From: Verrucomicrobiales bacterium | Lineage (GTDB): Bacteria; Verrucomicrobiota; Verrucomicrobiia; Verrucomicrobiales; DEV007 | Assembly (NCBI GenBank): GCA_029213025.1 | Contig: JARGOZ010000068.1 | Span: 1 to 35,550 of the forward strand | Reading direction: 5' to 3' | DNA: 35,550 nucleotides | Shown: piece after piece, positions 33,199 to 35,550 of the stretch | How the letters are laid out: each line of letters opens with the position of its first letter | Numbering within the stretch: position 1 is the first letter of the stretch | Notes under the pieces: model-generated | Databases searched by the model: none | What the model was told of the DNA's origin: nothing | Seen by the model: only the letters and a program-made list of their open reading frames with translations | Position numbers and translations under genes: made by a program

Positions 33199-33600
33199 AT
33201 GAGACACCGTAGTAAAACCGTCAAGCTCCAGAGGGACAAAGCCCATCGCGACGCATTGCTCCGTAATCTGGCCTGCAGCCTGATTGAGCACCGCAGAATC
33301 ACCACAACTCTTGCCAAGGCAAAAGCTCTGCGGCCCTACGCTGAGAAGCTGGTTACTCTTGGAAAGACGAATACACTGCACAGTCGGAGACGCGCTTTGT
33401 CCATTCTTGGTAGCAACAAACTCGCCCAGAGATGTACGAAATCTCTTTTCGAGGAAATAGCTCCCGCCAGTGCCGACCGTAAAGGTGGATACTGCCGCAT
33501 CATTAAATTAGGACAGCGAAATTCCGATTCCGCTCCTATGGCGATGATCGAATGGGTGGATACCGGCGTTAAAGTCGACAGCGACGAAAGCGACGATTAA
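33199..33600 (+). CDS. rplQ: 50S ribosomal protein L17
   Basis: The 133-aa bL17 begins MRHRSKTVKLQRDKAHRDALLRNLACSLIEHRRI, the family signature, and continues TTLAKAKALRPYAEKLVTLGK and GGYCRIIKLGQRNSDSAPMAMIE. The acidic C-terminal tail (DSDESDD) is extra. It lies in the rpoA operon and is followed within 30 bases by a strong terminator. Confidence 0.97.
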   Translation: MRHRSKTVKLQRDKAHRDALLRNLACSLIEHRRITTTLAKAKALRPYAEKLVTLGKTNTLHSRRRALSILGSNKLAQRCTKSLFEEIAPASADRKGGYCRIIKLGQRNSDSAPMAMIEWVDTGVKVDSDESDD

Positions 33601-33628
33601 GTCTGTTTCGGTTAAAATCTTATCTCAT

Positions 33629-33663
33629 AAAGCGCCTCTTTTCGCAAAGAGGCGCTTTTTTTT
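33629..33663 (+). terminator. Intrinsic terminator of the rpoA-rplQ operon
   Basis: A perfect 13-bp stem (33629-33641 with 33646-33658) around a TCGC loop is followed by at least five further T residues. It lies 28 bases after the rplQ stop. Confidence 0.92.
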
Positions 33664-33684
33664 GCTTTGGACAATCTTATAATT

Positions 33685-33714
33685 TTTGTATTTATTATAT
33701 TTTTGAGGTATAAT
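33685..33714 (+). promoter_or_regulatory. Candidate promoter for the pilin-VWA gene
   Basis: A perfect TATAAT lies at 33709-33714. TTGTAT at 33686-33691 is 17 bases upstream, a weak -35 match. The position, about 100 bases before ATG 33818 and after the rplQ terminator, fits a separate unit. Confidence 0.4.
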
Positions 33715-33817
33715 ACGATTGTCTTTTCTTTTCTATATACCCAAAAGCAAACATCGCGGTTTCTACAAAGTTGAGGTCCCTGCCGTAGTTAAACCCGAAA
33801 CGCATCTAAACACCTTC

Positions 33818-35550
33818 ATGAAAAAACTCGCAGACACAAAGAAGACTACTAACGCATTTTCCATGGTCGAAGTCATGATTGTGCTGGCAGTCATCAGCAT
33901 TCTCGCCCTGATTTCCGTAGCAACTATTACCAAAGTAAAACCTGCGGCAGAGATATCTAAACTGAGGTCCGATGTTCAGAGTTTGAACACGGCTGTAAAG
34001 ATCTACAAACACAGCGGCGGAGATCTTAACGCGACGAACTCACCTGCTGAAGTTATTGCGAAACTGAAGACAGTCCGTCAGAAATCCACCTCTCAATCAT
34101 TTGTCGGTTATACGGGTTCCATGCTGGATACCCGCCTGTCTATCACCATGGTGAACTCAAACTTCAAAGGTCCCCGGGCCGTGTATGATAAAGATAAAGA
34201 ACGTTTTTTTGTGACTACCGACCCTGTGGAAGGATTTCGCTTCGATCTACTGGACCTAAACAGCCCGGAAGTGAATGCGCTGGAGGAAACGAGAGCTCAA
34301 TCGGCTCTCGAATATGCGAATACGAGCAGCTGGGTCTGGGACTACGAAGACGTCGCCCCGCCGGAACGACTCGATCCCACGCTAATAACGAGAATGGACG
34401 TTCCCACACCGGACCCGGGCAGTCCCGGAGCGGTAAGTATGCCAACAGGTCCGGAGGAACCGGAGCTACATAAACTTTTGCCGCCGACTTTTTCACGACC
34501 TTCCGACTATTATCCTTTAGCTGAGTTTCCTCTATCGATAACCATTGGAAACCCGAACGACACGGGGCTTAGTAAGATCGTCTATGGAATTATCAACGCG
34601 CCTAACTGGGAATGGCTCGATTATACCGGCCCGGTTTCCGTTGCACCCGGCGACAAAGTCCTCGCATTTGTGGAATCCTTGAAGCCGAGGGAATTTCATC
34701 ACAGCGACCCGGCGGATGAGCATTACAACTGGAATACTACTTTGGCTGCGCCGCAAATCACAGCGGCACCCGATCAATACGACGCCCGGACCGGCTCCAC
34801 TTCAGTAACGATCTATCATGACAATAACCCGGACTACTTTGAGTTTAATGGTCAACAGTTGTCACTTCCGCCGAACGCATTCAGCGTAGAATACAAGCTG
34901 GTCCCCCTCGTTCCGGGACAAGGGATGGAAACGGCCTGGAATACCTACCAAAACCCTTTCGATGTCGGTGGCCCGCAATTTCCCCGGGGATTCCAGGTAG
35001 TGGCCAAAGTGGTATCTCATTCCCCGCACTTTACTGACAGCGGCGAAGCTACCCAGCCTGTGGATGCCTACTACACGTTGGAACCGCCTGTAATCAATTC
35101 CAGTGTAGATGTTCTGGAAAGCTCTACAGAAACGGCGATAATCACAATTACCAATCCCAACACAAGCGGATCGGATCAGATTGTCTACCGGATACTCGAC
35201 GACCACGGCGCGGCCGCTACCGGGTGGCTCGACTACACGTCACCGGTTCCAGTTTCAGCAATTGAATTCCCACGCGGTTTCACCATCGTAGCAAAGGCTC
35301 TTCCTTCGGAAAGCTACTACCGGGAAAGCGCCGAGGCCAGCAAGACTGTTGCTGTCCATTTCTTCGGCATAGAGGTAACCGGTAAAACTATATTTATCCT
35401 CGACAGTTCCGGATCGATGTCTACCAATGACAGAATTGGTCGTCTGAAAAACGCAACGATTGCTGTATTGAATGTATTGGATTCAAACGACTCCTTTGCG
35501 TTAGTCGATTACGACAGCAATGCGACCACACTTTTAGGTTGGGGAGCGGG
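33818..35550 (+). CDS. Modular prepilin-like protein with Ig/chitobiase-type repeats and VWA domain (partial, runs off right edge)
   Basis: From ATG 33818 the frame is open for 577 codons to the window end. Residues 1-13 are a basic leader (MKKLADTKKTTNA), then F14-SMVE-VMIVLAVISILALI, the class III signal of type IV pilins, with glutamate at mature position 5. The peptidase site is A-F, not the usual G-F. A pilin-like alpha1 and short globular part extend to about 120. Three repeats (about 228-300, 310-430 and 435-515) share strands such as WLDYT and FPRGF-VVAK and resemble chitobiase/Ig-like modules. At 523-533 KTIFILDSSGS begins a VWA domain with the MIDAS DxSxS (D529, S531, S533), cut at the edge. 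Such tip-type modular pilins bind surfaces. Gene function in adhesion is inferred. Confidence 0.8.
   Translation, partial: MKKLADTKKTTNAFSMVEVMIVLAVISILALISVATITKVKPAAEISKLRSDVQSLNTAVKIYKHSGGDLNATNSPAEVIAKLKTVRQKSTSQSFVGYTGSMLDTRLSITMVNSNFKGPRAVYDKDKERFFVTTDPVEGFRFDLLDLNSPEVNALEETRAQSALEYANTSSWVWDYEDVAPPERLDPTLITRMDVPTPDPGSPGAVSMPTGPEEPELHKLLPPTFSRPSDYYPLAEFPLSITIGNPNDTGLSKIVYGIINAPNWEWLDYTGPVSVAPGDKVLAFVESLKPREFHHSDPADEHYNWNTTLAAPQITAAPDQYDARTGSTSVTIYHDNNPDYFEFNGQQLSLPPNAFSVEYKLVPLVPGQGMETAWNTYQNPFDVGGPQFPRGFQVVAKVVSHSPHFTDSGEATQPVDAYYTLEPPVINSSVDVLESSTETAIITITNPNTSGSDQIVYRILDDHGAAATGWLDYTSPVPVSAIEFPRGFTIVAKALPSESYYRESAEASKTVAVHFFGIEVTGKTIFILDSSGSMSTNDRIGRLKNATIAVLNVLDSNDSFALVDYDSNATTLLGWGA

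Noticed and set aside
1..35550. tRNA, rRNA, CRISPR or intact transposase
   Set aside because: No cloverleaf with CCA-type ends, regular spacer-repeat array or transposase frame was recognised by reading; a weak tRNA could still be missed without a search program.

Overview
The window looks like a chromosomal piece of a Verrucomicrobiota bacterium, probably an aquatic polysaccharide degrader near Opitutae/Puniceicoccales. This placement is an inference from gene content: a PVC-type propeller protein, a secreted arylsulfatase-type sulfatase, GH92 and GH75 glycoside hydrolases, a DUF3450/TtpC/ExbB TonB-energising operon, and PuuD urate oxidase with a C-terminal cytochrome. There are no rRNA, tRNA, CRISPR or intact transposase genes. 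Gene density is high and most neighbouring genes in operons overlap by 4 to 17 bases.

Layout. 1-2400 (-): DUF3450 protein, TtpC-like and ExbB-like TonB-energising genes, running off the left edge, with a Fur-like 7-1-7 palindrome upstream. 2575-5817 (+): a large secreted SGNH-like/propeller/azurin-like protein. 5846-9431 (-): GT4 glycosyltransferase and a GH92 enzyme. 9432-9955 is a 524-base gap that is not empty: it holds a minus promoter for GH92, and on the plus strand a promoter, three phased GTCAGTWA repeats, an 18-codon hydrophobic ORF with its own terminator, then a perfect CRP-type palindrome and a promoter for nuoB. 9956-12585 (+): nuoB, nuoC and a three-domain TIR protein. 12596-15661 (-): xseB, dxs, a small protein-kinase-like gene and an overlapping 71-aa gene.

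15866-19639 (+): a USP-USP-DUF389 membrane protein, then a sugar-phosphate isomerase-like TIM barrel and a NagA-type deacetylase. 19633-23675 (-): an xdhA-xdhB pair that keeps its FAD domain but has lost nearly all Fe-S cysteines and most molybdopterin motifs. 23794-26577 (-): an LRR-like membrane-anchored protein and a secreted alpha/beta hydrolase. 26690-28015 (+): a GH75-like secreted protein. 28022-31145 (-): puuD, uraD and a sulfatase, each overlapping the next by ATGA. 31146-31542 is a 397-base gap with a tandem 19-bp repeat, a strong minus-strand terminator and a doubtful 19-codon ORF. 31543-33600 (+): a small secreted protein, rpoA and rplQ with a strong terminator. 33818 to the right edge (+): a prepilin-like protein fused to Ig/chitobiase-like repeats and a VWA domain.

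How the genes fit together. PuuD (urate oxidation) and UraD (OHCU decarboxylation) are two successive steps of purine catabolism, and the xdh-like pair 7 kb away would by family supply urate, although its cofactor motifs are degraded. The GH92, GH75, sulfatase, NagA and esterase-like genes fit use of sulfated or amino-sugar glycans. The most interesting items are the Fe-S-less xdh pair, the VWA-bearing pilin, the TIR protein next to nuoBC, and the small-peptide transcription unit upstream of nuoB.
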